The notes below the pieces were generated by a model. It saw only the letters and a list, made by a program, of their open reading frames with translations. It made no database searches and had not been told where the DNA came from. The position numbers and the translations under genes are program-made. A stretch of DNA of 64,000 bases from Aphrocallistes beatrix (taxonomy: Eukaryota; Porifera; Hexactinellida; Sceptrulophora; Aphrocallistidae). Location: NCBI GenBank assembly GCA_963281255.1, contig OY725489.1, forward strand, positions 7,440,523 through 7,504,522, written 5' to 3'. Of the stretch, positions 21,208 to 34,100 are shown in pieces; position 1 is the stretch's first letter, and each line of letters opens with the position of its first letter.

Positions 21208-21905
21208 TATTTGAGCAAAATTAAAAGATCTTAAAATGTGGTTTGGTATTCAAACTCGTCCAACCATCTAATACAAATTAGTTGTAAGCATTTAATGCAA
21301 TAAAAACTTTTAATGGTGAAAACATTACTTTTTTTAAAAAAATGGTTTACTTGTTTCGTTCGATCATTTGAATGCTTTACATTTTCAAGTCAGGATGTGG
21401 TCGTTAACGAGTCAAAATCCCCTAATGGAGGCAGAATTATTGTGAATTGAGCGAAATTAATATTTTTCTAAGCAAACTTTCATCAAAAAGAGGTACATCA
21501 GTTTTCATTAGGCAGCTTGGACGTCCTCCTCCACATTAAATTCGTCTCCCACTCTACATTGTCCTGAATTCATAAGAATTATTAATAGAAGTGTGTATCA
21601 GATTCTTAGACGAGATTTTATGCTATCAGTTGCACCCCCGCCTAACTCAAGATCTTATAATATACATGCATACTTACTTGTATCAAAGTAGGGGAACATT
21701 TGCTGTAATAGAATATGATTCAAACTATTACCACTAACTTTCTGAAGGTGACACATGCAAATAGACTTACGAATTGGGATTTGAAAAAAAGATTGTGGAA
21801 AAAAGAAATAATTACAATCAAAAGGAACAAAAATAATCAAATCCAAAAGGGAAGGTTCTCTACTGAAAAAGTACAAATGAAAGAAATTCAAAGAAAATGT
21901 TACTC
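21208..21905. other. Downstream flank of the TRP-like gene, no gene seen
   Basis: AT-rich. Overlapping small frames at 21655-21996 are shadows of the last exon or random. Contains the presumed 3' UTR, but no single polyadenylation signal stands out. Confidence 0.4.
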
Positions 21906-22183
21906 TCAGGGTTGTTCCTGCTGGTTCACCAAGTTGCTGAGAGTTTCGAGATTTTTACATACATCAGTAAGTCTATTTTCAAGTACTTCGAACTGAGTGG
22001 ACAATTGATCCATCTTGTTATGATTGAAATCTGACATAGTTTGAATACGATGCTGCAGTCCCATTTGAGTTTTCTGGTGTTCAGCTAAGCTCAGCTTTTG
22101 TTCTTTAGAATACGTATCAACTAGTCCTTTTAAATCTTTACCCTTTCCATAGCTGTAGGCAGCATCGATTTGAAATATTCCAT
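21906..22183 (-). CDS. TRP-like channel exon 10 (coiled-coil tail, stop)
   Basis: Acceptor ttctttatag fits phase 1. Encodes a heptad-rich tail (MDQLSTQFEVLENRLTDVCK; LETLSNLVNQQEQP) ending at the stop at 21906. C-terminal coiled coils assemble tetramers in several TRP families. Confidence 0.75.
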
Positions 22184-25100
22184 CTATAAAGAACGTCATA
22201 AAGCAATACATTTATACATGACTCAATGAGGACAATGTAATATCTATTTTTATTTTGATTAATTAAATGAACCGTGTAAAATAAATCCAAAGTCTGTTAG
22301 TATATGTCAAATATCATGGGTTTCATTTTATAAATAGGATGGACCAAGTGCTTTGGGGTTTCCAGGTCAAAATGACTTAAAAATAAATACCAAAACAGAT
22401 CTTGAGTTTCATGATTATATAATTCAACTTTTGTCAAAGAGGAGGTATTTTAAAGACAAAGTAATATAATTAGGATTGAGATTTTATATTAAAAATCGAG
22501 GATTGCTACAATATGTAATTAGAACTTATTTATGTAAAAGGTTTATTCGCTAAATCAGACTGATAAACACCCTGCAAAAGCTTTTATGTAATAAATCAAA
22601 AGGAACTACAAAGGTTGCTTATCAAAGATTTAAAATTTTAAATTTGGGTCTCGGTAATAATAATAAAAATATCAATAGTATACATATATATGTAAGTCTG
22701 TATGGCATTAGGATCAGACGATAATTGATCGTTCGATCGCGATCCTTTTTTTACGATCGAGTGAGGATCGGCGATCCTTTTTTTCTGAATGATCGGATGG
22801 AAGATCGCGATCTTTTTCTAACCCGATCATTTTTCCGAGCATTTTGGAGATTTCTATTTTTCAATGCTGTTACGAAATTGAAAATTTCCCCACTTTAAAA
22901 TACTATTACACAATCTGATAGCTATTTTTAATTAGTATTTCGAATTAAAATTACGTGTCAAATAACGAAATCAATCGGAAATGATCGAGATCGGGATCGC
23001 GGTCCTCTTCGAAAATTTGATCTTGATCGGGATAGCCGATCATAATATCAGCTAAGATCTTCAGCTAATGCCCTATATGTATGTCTGTATGCACGCTACT
23101 GCGAAAAATAATTGTCCGACTTTCACCAAATTTCGCATGTCTAGGATTCTTTTATGATTTAGATGCGCACCGTCGATAGCTTTTCGCGAAATCTCACCAC
23201 TTCTGGTTTTTATAAGTGTATATTCATATTTTAAAACCTCCACTGCAAAGCTTCATCTAAAGGCATACGCAAGATCTCATCGACTAATTTAGGCCATTTC
23301 ACTTGTGGAATCTGATTTTTGCTCTTTGAAAGTGATACGATGATTTTTTTTAATGAGATTTTGACTTAAAAAGTATTCGTACACCCCATAATTCCCCATA
23401 CAAATAATTATAATACTGATTTATTTAGCGAGTCAAGGTATTTAATTGGTAAGGGATACGCTTAATTTAACTTCAAATTCGAATTCTCCATATTCGAATC
23501 ATTCACTTTTTAATTTTCAACTTGTTTACATTCCCGCAAGGTTAAAAAATTTCAAACTGTGCCATCTCATACCACCAATGCCATCATATACAATGGTGAT
23601 CACTCGTGACATGTGGCATAGGAAAGCAAATGCTGAAAATACTTAATCTTGAAGAAGAGTAATTAAGTTGAAAACTTAAGTGGGTAATTTGAATGTGGAG
23701 AATTCGAATTCAAATTAAGTGTATCCCTCACAAATTAAATATTCTTGAAACGCAAAATAAATCTTATATATTAAAATGCTAGGATTTTTTTTTTTTTTGT
23801 GTGTGTTTGTCCGAATTGATTGAAGAATTGGGAAGTCGTAGAGGTGTGAAAATTTGTATGTAGGTGTCAAATGATATCTCTACGATTAAGTTCTAAGATC
23901 TAAGCGAAATTTTCACATCTCTGCAAAAAAAATGGAAAACAATTTTTCGCACCTTTTCTATACAAAATAAATGACTACACTGTTACAATAGAAATCATTG
24001 TACCGGTACGACACTACAATAAATAGATCGTCATTGTTATTAATACTTCAAAGCCACAACTTATATTTGATATCTTAAATATATTATAGTGTATGGCTAT
24101 AAAAAAGATTAGCTGCATATTTTCACACCTTTATATACATATTTTCACACCATTTGATGAATTTTGAAAATAATGCTAGAGACTAGCTTCCAACGGGTGA
24201 CATGGGGTTTTCAGGGGTGTAGATTTCGAATATCATATTTTCAGATCTATATGATAAATTATTTGTTTACTTTTGTTTACAATAGATACATAAAGTAAAC
24301 AAATCTCAAAAATATGCTAGAAACTAGCTTCCAACGGTTGACATGGGGTTTGTAGTGCTGTAGATTTTGAATATTATATTTTCGGATCCATATGAGAAAT
24401 TATTCGTCGACCTTTGTTTACAATATTTATTTAAAGGAAAAAAAATCCAAAATATGTTTGATTGAGTCACTCCAGGCGCCCGCAGGGCGACTCTGCGGAC
24501 ACACAGTGTCCGCATGCCGCGCAGCGCAAGCAAGCGAAGCGTGCTTGTCAGTATTATAACTATTAGAATGCGGAATTATGGGATGTACGAATACTTTTGT
24601 TCAGGTAGTGTATAATGCATTTTATCAAACCTTTAAAGAAAATCTCAATCTCATTAAGTTTAGTAGTTCCTGATGTATTATAATATTCATTTCTCGCGTG
24701 CCAAAGTCACTGGAGCAGCACTATCGGTCTGTAGACCGACATTTTTAAGAAAGGTTTTTTGAGACTTGTGATAACCTTAATTCAATTTCACTTATCCACG
24801 AAGCGATTGAACTACGTGCTGAATTTTGGAATCCTTTGGGATCCTGGTTCAAAGAACCGACTCAATTTTCTATTACTATGGCACTGGCATCACGTTAGGA
24901 CCTTCATTAAATGCATATTGTACTAAATCAAGTGGAGTATTCGCTATTCAAATGTTTATTTATTTAAAAGTTTTGATAAAAATATAATTGAATAAGTAAA
25001 ACTTACCAACTAAGAAATATTTTTTTAAATAATCCTTTTCAACAACGATATCCTTTTTATCTGGTTCTCGTTTGGCTACAAATGAAAGAAGAGACTTCTT

Positions 25101-28100
25101 TTGTATTTGATGAACAAAATCCATCCTATAGCGGGCAACAATTTTCTCTGCATTCTTTTTAACAGAACCATAAGTATCAGTCAACTGTGCAATAAAAATG
25201 TTCAAATAGACCACAATTACAATAAATACAAACACCATATAAGTTATAACAGCAAGAACATTCAGAGTTGTGACATAATTGAGACCCAACACCTCTTCAC
25301 CCAATAATATGCGTGTTCCAAAAAGGAGAAGAAATCCAAAGTTATCAATAATTCCACTCAATTCCTGGCTTGTGTTGAAATAGTTGATAAAAAAGGTAGT
25401 TTGATTAGTTCCATTAAAGACTACCGGGAGAGGAACGCGCAGGCTTAAAAGGAATGTCATTACAAAGATAAATAAAGTCATTACGAACAGTAGCAAAAAT
25501 TTTGAAACGTCCCTCTTGCACACTAAAATGATTATCCTGATATAAGTTCCAAAGACTGAGTAGATGTTCAGAAGTTTTATAATAGAAAATGAGCTTAGTA
25601 GAAATGCGAACGGTGTGACATACCATTGATATTCAAGATATGGTAAGCGTGGAGCAACAAGTGTTATAAAGCGCAAAAGGATAACGATGAAGACAAATAG
25701 GATACCACCTGTATCCAACCAATTGAATATATCAGAGAAATAATTAACCAGAGCCCAAAAAATATAATTTCTTTTTTTGAACAGAATATAATAAAATTTA
25801 GGAAAAAAGATACAGAATACCTTTATAATTTGCAGACATATCCTAAAGATTCCTCGTAATTTTTGTTTGAAAGAATTATCTTCATCATCAGCAGGCGCTG
25901 TTTCTTGTCCTTCACCAGTTACAAATGGATGATCTTTTAATTGTTCCAATATTTCTTTCCCTTTTAACCACTGTGTTGGGTATACAAAAGGCTTCGAATC
26001 TTTCTTATTTTGTTTGCTCACCTTTAAAGGTGCTATTTCATGTTCAACTTCAACCTCACTACCTAAATTTGCATCTTGTATTGAGAGAGGGACCAAAGCA
26101 ATAAATTCTCCATTTGTTTCAGAATAGCCAGAATGAGATGGAGTTTCTCTCGATTCTTCTCCCATTGATCCATCTGGCTTTTCTAGCAAAGGGTGCTCAG
26201 TTTGAGAAGATTCGGTTGTGGATTCCTTGTCAGATGTGAACCTGAAAGACTTTCCAAACCAACCAAGAAGCCAATTTATTATCTTTTGAACTAAAAGGGA
26301 ATATTTCTGAAATTTTTTACAAATATGTCAATGTTTAAACCATGATTAAAATGAGGAAGATGTTTTATGAAATCAAACGAATAAAGTTATCTGACCAGAA
26401 CTAGTCTAAAATAATGTGTATATGCATATCTTTTATATTAAAACGCTAGGTTTGTTTTTTGTTTGTGCAACTGATTGAAGAATTGGCAAGTCGTAGAGAT
26501 ACGAAAATTCCAAGTAGGGATCAAATGATGAGTCTACGATTATATTATTAAGATCTAAGCGAAATTTTCACAGCTTTGCAAAAAAATGGAAAACGATTTA
26601 TCACACCTTTTCTATACAATTAACATGGCTTCAGACTCAAGACAGAAATCATTGTAAGTCACTACAATTGACTGTCATTGTTAAGAATACTTCAATGCAA
26701 TAACAAATTATTATCTCAATTTTATTATACAAGTAGTGTAATGCAATAGAAAAGATTTTGAGTATATTTTCACAACTTTATATGCACAAGCCGCGCAGTA
26801 TAAGCAAGCCAAGCGTGCTTGTACATAAGTAAATAATAGACTACTGAAATTATAAGTAAATTTACAAACAATCTTGACATTCCATACTATTAAAACTCGA
26901 TTTGTTATGGGATGTAATAAATTTCACCAACTTTTTAATAAATTATATACACCCATTGTAGCAGATTCAAGAAATTGGTAAACAACATGTTATTTGGTTT
27001 GTAAGGAATCAAGAAACTTTGTAGTACTTATTCAGAAACTATTTTCCGTTCACATAAGTCGAACAATTCTAATAACATTACATCAAAGCATGAATTTCAA
27101 TAAATAAGGAATTGAAACGACAAAATATTTGAACCATGGATGAAATAGAAGTGTATTGCTTAAATACAGAATTGGTCGAAGATCTTCAACCATGCAGAAT
27201 ATACCTTAAGAACGTAATACCAGCATCTATAAACATGGTATCGCGGTAGACAAATCCATTTTCAAAATTGTAATGAGTCATCATGTCGTTGCGGTAATAA
27301 TCATTCCAAGAGAACAAATTTTAGCGATTTTCTGACCTGTTTTAAGCATACTTTTAAGCATTATTTATATAAGATTTTCAGAGACAAGATTAGGGGTGCA
27401 TGCATTTGTTAGAATTTTGAAGCTGTCACTTGTCAGAATTATCCTAGTTGTCACTTGTCAGAATGGTTTTTAGGACTGCTGTCACTTGTCAGAATGGTTT
27501 TTAGGACTGCTGTCACTTGTCAGAATGGTTTTTAAGACTGCTGTCACTTGTCAGAATGGTTTTTAAGACTGCTGTCACTTGTCAGAATGGTTTTTAGGAC
27601 TGCTGTCACTTGTCAGAATGGTTTTTAAGGAATGGCGGATGTTTCGTCACTAATAAATGACAATCGCCCACCCTCACGAAATAAAAAAACCACTCTCGCG
27701 TGCCACTTTATATTATTTCAAACTCAAAATGCCTACTCTCACTTTCCTACCAATTCTATTCAACTCCATGTTTGCCAAAAAACCATTCTGACAAGTGACA
27801 GCAGTCCTAAAAACCATTCTGACAAGTGACAGCATTCTTAAAAACCATTCTGACAAGTGACAGTAGTCCTAAAAACCATTCTGACAAGTGACAGCATTCT
27901 TAAAAACCATTCTGACAAGTGACAGCATTCTTAAAAAACCATTCTGACAAGTGACAGCAGTCCTAAAACCATTCTGACAAGTGACAACTAGGAAAATTCT
28001 GACAAGTGACAGCTTCAAAATTCTGACAAATGCAACTCCCCCCAAGATTAGGACCGGTTGATTAAAAGAAATTGAAATTTTCAAATGGAATGCATTTTTG

Positions 28101-31100
28101 CCATTTGAGGTTATATCTTCGATGGCGTATTCGTTAAACATTCAAATTTGATATTGTTTGATAGACAATAGGGTACTTTCTATTAGTTTATAGTTTATTA
28201 TGCTTTTACTCTTCTCTAAATTCAAAGGCTTTCAAAATATAGGACAATATATTAAATTGGTGACCTTTGTGACGAGTATATTGTCCTATATCTTTGAATT
28301 TAGAGTTTCGAAATGCATAATTAACTAATAGAAAGTAGTCTATTGCCTATCAAACAATAAAAAAATTGAATATGTCTAACAACTACGCCAATGAAGATAT
28401 AGTCTCAAATAGCAAAAATGCATTACTATAGCAACGCAGGAATGTAACAATATTCTGGGAAATTTCAATTTCTTCCAATCGGTCTCATTCTTGACTTTCT
28501 CTGAAAATCTTCAAGAAATAACGCCCAAAAGTATGCTTAAAACAGGTCAGAAAATCGCTAAAATTTTCTCTAAAAATTATTATTGCACAACAAAATGATG
28601 ACTTATCACAATTTTGAACGGATATGTCTCCTTCGATTCATGTTTACATATGCTGGTAATACGTTCTTAAAGTATACTCTGAATGGTTGACGATTTTTGT
28701 CCAATTCTGCATTTAGTCAATGCATTTCAATTATATCCCTGGACCATAGCTTACTACATATATGGCTTCACAATAACTTGCAGATTTGGGACTAGGGATG
28801 CGGTAGAAGATGGTTGAACTGATATATGTGTGCTGCCTTAAATCATTAACCAACACAATAGAACTAAGGAATGTATTACACCCAGATATAAAATGGTATC
28901 AAAGTACCCATATCCGTTGCTAAAATTTAGATAAGTCACCATATGATTGCGCAATAGGTTATATTTGTGACAAATTTAGTGATTTTTAGAGGCCGTTTAA
29001 GGGCGCTTCTAAGCGTTTTATTATTAAATTTTTCGCCTAGAACTGAGGTGTGAATGGGTTAATACGAAAAATTTTTTAAATGGAATGTAGCTACATTCCA
29101 GTGTGGTGTGGAAACGTGATTTGGTTTTTAAAGTCATATCTTGAAAACCGCAATAGCTAGACATTCAAATTTGATAGCAAATATATTGCTCCCTATTAAG
29201 CAATAATATAATCTCGATGACTAAATTCAAAGGTTTAAGAGATATTTGACAAATTGCCAAGTGTTACCAATATGATAAATTGTCTAATCACTCGTAAACC
29301 ATTGAATTTAGATAAATAAATTATATTATCACTTAATATGAAGTAGTCGATTTGCTATCAAATGGAATTACATTTGAATGTCTAGCTCTTGTGGTTTTCA
29401 AGATATGACCCTAAAACAGCAAATCGCATTTCCATAGCAACATTCCATAGGAAAATTCTATTTTTTAGTATTAATAACCCATTCACATCTCAGTTCTATG
29501 CGAAAAATCTTATAATCAAACACTTAGAAGAGTCCTTAAACGTCCGCTAAAAATCACTAAATTTGTCGCAAATATAACCTATTACGCAATCAACGGATAT
29601 GGGTACTTTGCTACCATATTTATATATGCTGGTGATACATTCCTTAGCTCTATTGTGCTTGGTTAATGATGAGTTCTTTTATTAGTCCAACCATATTCTA
29701 CCGCATCCCTAGTCCTAAATCCGCAAGTTACTGTGAAGCCTTATATATAGTAGGCTATGCTTGGACAATTTTTTTCTGTCGTTTCCAGTCTTTATATAGT
29801 ACCAGGGTCACTAGGAAAGTTTTGCGACTCGATTAGAATAATCGTTTAAATCTAAACAAAATTGATTGAAATGTATAGCATTGGAAAACAATTGTTCAAA
29901 ATTACCACCGTTATAAGAAATACACTTATGCATTCTTTCAAACCACTTTTCAAAGTAAGCCCAATCTTCTGGTTTTAGGCCCTCTAAGCAGCCTCTGTAT
30001 GCCCCATTCTGGACTAAAGTAACTACACGTATCTCATTTTTCATTCTCGGGAAGAGAAAAAAGTCAAACAGTGCAAGATCAGGAGAATAAGAAGGGTCTG
30101 TGAGGAGCTGTATATCATTATCCACAAGTGTGTCCAGTGTTCTTGCAGCAGTGTGTGCGCTTGCATTAGCATGATACCATAGGATTTGTCTTCGGACACG
30201 TTTTTTAAATTTGCATTGCCATTCCTGAGTAACTTTGGATCGCAAACTTCAGAATACCATTCTGAGTTGACAGTTTTCCTTTCAACTAATGGAATTGTGG
30301 TCACATGTCACATGAAAAAGGTTGCAATCTTATGCTTTCCGGCGATTTTATAGCGTCTCACTTTGGTTGGATTATGTTCTCCGGAAAATCTCCAAACCGA
30401 TGACTACTTTTACTCACAATATCATATTTGTAGATCCATGTTTTCATCACCAGTAATAATATGATCCAGTAATTTCGACTTTCTATTGTCAAATTGATTG
30501 AAGAATTGTCAAGTCGTAGGAATATGAAAATTGGCATGTAGGTGTCAAATGATATGACTACGATTAAGTTCTAAGATCTAAGCGAAATTTTCACACCCTG
30601 CAAAAACAAATGGAAAACAAATTTTCACACCTTTTCTATACAAAATAGATTACTACACTATCACAATGGAAATTATTGTACTGCACTACGATAGATTGTC
30701 ATTGTTATTGATACTTCAAAGCCACAACTTATGTTTGATGTCTTAAATGTATTATAATGTATGGCAATGAAAAATATTATGTGCGTATTTTCACATCTTT
30801 ATATGCATATTTTCACACCATTTGACGAATTTTGAAAAATATCTTAGAGACTAGCTTCCAACGGGTTACATGAGGTTTTCAGGGATTTATATTTCGAATA
30901 TCATATTTTGAGGTCTATATGATAAATTATTGTTTACTTTTGTTTACATTAGATACATAAAGTAAACAAATCTCAAAATTAAGCTAGAAACTTACTCTCA
31001 AGGATATTTTATAAATTAAAAAAATCCGAAAATAGGTTAGATTGAGTAACTCCATGCTCCCGCAAGGCGACTTTGTGAACACGCATGGACAAAAGGCGTG

Positions 31101-34100
31101 CATCACTAGTATGCGAAACGCGCTTGTAAGATATAAAACTCGAAAACACGCGGATTGATCAGTTTGAAAATTATACTCTAATCTTCAGATATGTTGAGTA
31201 TTCTATTAGAACTCTAATAATAACAGTGTGGTATGATTTTAATAGTGAGTGAAAAAACTTTCCTAATGACCCTCGTAATGATAAAAGTTAATACTCAATC
31301 TTGTAAATTAAAATGCTAGGATTTTCTTTGTTCGAATTGATTGAAGAATTGACAAGTCGTATAGCTATGAAATTGGCATGTGGGTGTCAAATGATAAGTC
31401 TACGATGAAGTTCGAAGATCTATGTAAATTTCTCACAACTTCAACTATGTCTCCAAAACAATCATATATCTTAGAATCGATTGATCGTTTAAATGAAGGT
31501 TGGTAAGTACTTCAGGATGCCACATATAGTGTAGTTGATGCAGTTTATGGGTGTGCCTGGCGCGCACGCATGCATACCAGCCATCCCCATAACTGCAACA
31601 TTTCCACTGACTCTAATATAGCTTAGGTCGAACGTGCTTTGGATGAACGTCGGAGAAAGACTTGACGGCAAATATAAAAAGATTTAGATATCAAAATCCA
31701 CTATTCATAACATTGTTATACTTAAACTCTCTAATGTCGCTAGTTTCAGCAAGATGAGAGTGTGATTTGTAAGGATTTAATTTGTAAGTGGGAAGGTGAA
31801 CACAATTTTCCAAGTATTATTTCAAAATACTAAAAGATCTGAGGCCGTGCGGGCCGAATATAATAGTTTTCGGGCTCCAGGGGCCGGAAATCTTGGCAGG
31901 ACTCCCCGCGATGGCAACCGAGACGATTTTTAATTGTCACGAGGCACCAATTAAGGAATACTTACGTATAAATGGAACTTCGTTAATTTCCACTTATTTG
32001 TTTTTGCAGAAACTCACTCCTATAAAAGGATTCCCTAAGTGTAGTCTACTTATCATGTTTATAGATAGTAACTTACAAAGCGGGCAAAAATATTTATGCG
32101 GGCTTCTTGGGGGCCGCAGTTACAAATTTCGGCCCGAGTGCAACTCTGCGCTAGACCCCATACACACTAAAAAACGACAGATTGCATTCTTCCATAGGCT
32201 TTAACATCTTATCCCGCCCAGCCTATAGTATAGCATCTATACTATAGACCCAAGGGATTATATAGGAGCACATGATTCTAATTCCGAAAATGTTTAGGAG
32301 CGCGAAAATTTAGAATATTACCCAATATACGAGTATAAATAGTATTTAAATATTCCGGGAGAGAATAAATTTCAATGATTTTGCACAGGTGAAGAAATAT
32401 TACCAGTAACAAGCGCGCTTCGCTTGCTTGTACTGCGGGGCTGACAGACACTTTATGTCCGCAGGAGGCGTACTTTGGGCGCCTAGGCCCACAATGATTA
32501 GATATAAGTTAGATCCCTAAACGCATATGTCTTAATTTTATAATCGATATTACTCAAAAATTACAAAAATTATCAATTTTTTTTGTTTCACGCCACACGC
32601 CCACTTCGCTTGCTTGTGCTGTGCGGCTGGCGGACACTTTGTGTCTGCTGGAGGCGCCCTTCAGGCGCCTGGGCCCACATTGATCAATTATAAGGTAGAT
32701 AACATCCCTAAATACGTTTGTCTTACGTTATAATCGGTATCACTCGAAAAATCACCAGATTTGTCAATTTTTAAATTTTGGTGCGGAAAGATGACGCCAT
32801 TACAGATTGATGAGTCATCATTTTCGATGAGAGTTGTATCATATTTGAGAAGTTTTTATATACACATTCTATGGAATTTCAGCCTTCTATTAAAAATCCA
32901 TGATGAGTCGACCTTTTCTTGAGGTCACTGGCCCATGGGGGCCTCATTCACTAAAGTTCTAAACTGAAATTCTTAGAATTTTTCTTAGAATCTAGCGAAT
33001 TCTTAGAATTTTTCTTAGAATTTAGCGAATTCTTAGAATTTTTCTTAAATCTAAGAATTATTCTTAGAATTATTTTAGGTGGTATTCACTAAAGTTCTAA
33101 AGTCAAATTCTTAGAATTTTTCTTAGAATTTGCCAAATTCTTAGAAAATCCTTGAATTCTAAGAAAAATTCTTAGAATGCATACGATTTCTAAGAGAATT
33201 TTTAAGTGAGGTAGGAGGTTGACTTAAATTCATTCTAAATCGTTGAAGTTCGATTTTTTTAATATTAGCTAATTAATGATGAATAGAATGGGTGTCTCTT
33301 AAGGTATAGTTTACATTGTTGGATACCGTTAGTTTCAGTAAAAAAACATTGGCTTTACTTTATGAAATGGTTAGGTGCAACGTCGTAACATCTACGCCCT
33401 TCAGCTCTCCCCAATGTTGAAATTTGTAAAGGATTTTATCATACTAGCATCAACTTTAATTAATGTTTCAAGAAAATTTCTAAGATAGTATTCTATAAGA
33501 ATTCTAAGAAAAAAAGCGATTCTAAGAATTATTCTAAGAATTGATCAAATTCTAAGAATAATTCTTAGAATCCGTAAAGAATTTGATGCCACATAATTCT
33601 TTATGAATTCTAAGAATTTCAAAGCAATTCTAAGAAATATGATTGCACTTAGAATTAAATTAAGAAAAATTCTAAGAACTTTAGTGAATGAGGCCCCTCA
33701 GGACTTAGTGGAGCCATAGCCAAAAGACTTCCACATGCCAAAAATCAGCTTTCAGTCATTTTGGATGGCTGAAATTTTAATAGAATGTGTATATTAATAT
33801 ATCCCACATACTTGTATGATACAACTCTCATCAAAAAGCGATGACTCATCACTCAATAATGACGTCACCATTACTCATCAAAAAAATTGAAAAATTGACA
33901 ATTTTTTTGATTTTTCGAGTTATATCGATTTTGACAGTAAGACACAAATATTTAGAGATGTTATCTCCCTTATGATTAATCAAAGTGAGTCCCAGCGGAC
34001 ACAGTGTCCGCCAGCAGCGCAGTGTAAGCAATGCAAAACTCGCTTGCGCTTATTGTTATTAATACTTCAAAGCAATAACTTATATAAATATCTGATTTTA

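Larger units (their letters stand above)
27149..28729. mobile_element. Foldback element S with nested VNTR hairpin
   Basis: The outer arms (about 27149-27390 and 28480-28729) are inverted copies (left cttaagaacgtaataccagc; right tggtaatacgttcttaaag). The inside holds mirror-image 31-bp repeat arrays (27421-28040) and a second hairpin at about 28140-28375. Arm motifs such as ttaaaacaggtcagaaaatc and the internal attcaaatttgatat link it to family U. No coding region. Intron 8 of the TRP-like gene. Confidence 0.75.
29802..31275 (-). mobile_element. mariner-type transposon 2, split by Helitron B5
   Basis: Left end ccagggtcactaggaaagtt; reverse complement of the right end cgagggtcattaggaaagtt. 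TA flanks both ends (29800-29801 and 31276-31277). The transposase runs on the minus strand from the right end; the middle of the element is replaced by a truncated B copy (30484-31126). Intron 8. Confidence 0.8.

Noticed and set aside
26787-26821. Second solo 35-base Helitron terminus
   Set aside because: It is the 3' end of the internally deleted copy B2, which has its own 5' end at 26429, so it is not an independent insertion.
27421-28040. CRISPR-like array of 31-bp repeats
   Set aside because: Repeats are directly adjacent without unique spacers, are mirrored in inverse orientation, and lie in an intron of an animal gene; it is a VNTR inside a foldback.
29802-31275. Two separate mariners instead of one split element
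   Set aside because: Both ends match as a TIR pair with TA flanks and the intervening B5 explains the gap, so a single split element is simpler.
31893-32204. 103-codon plus frame in intron 8
   Set aside because: No motif, no splice support, and it lies within a channel intron on the other strand.
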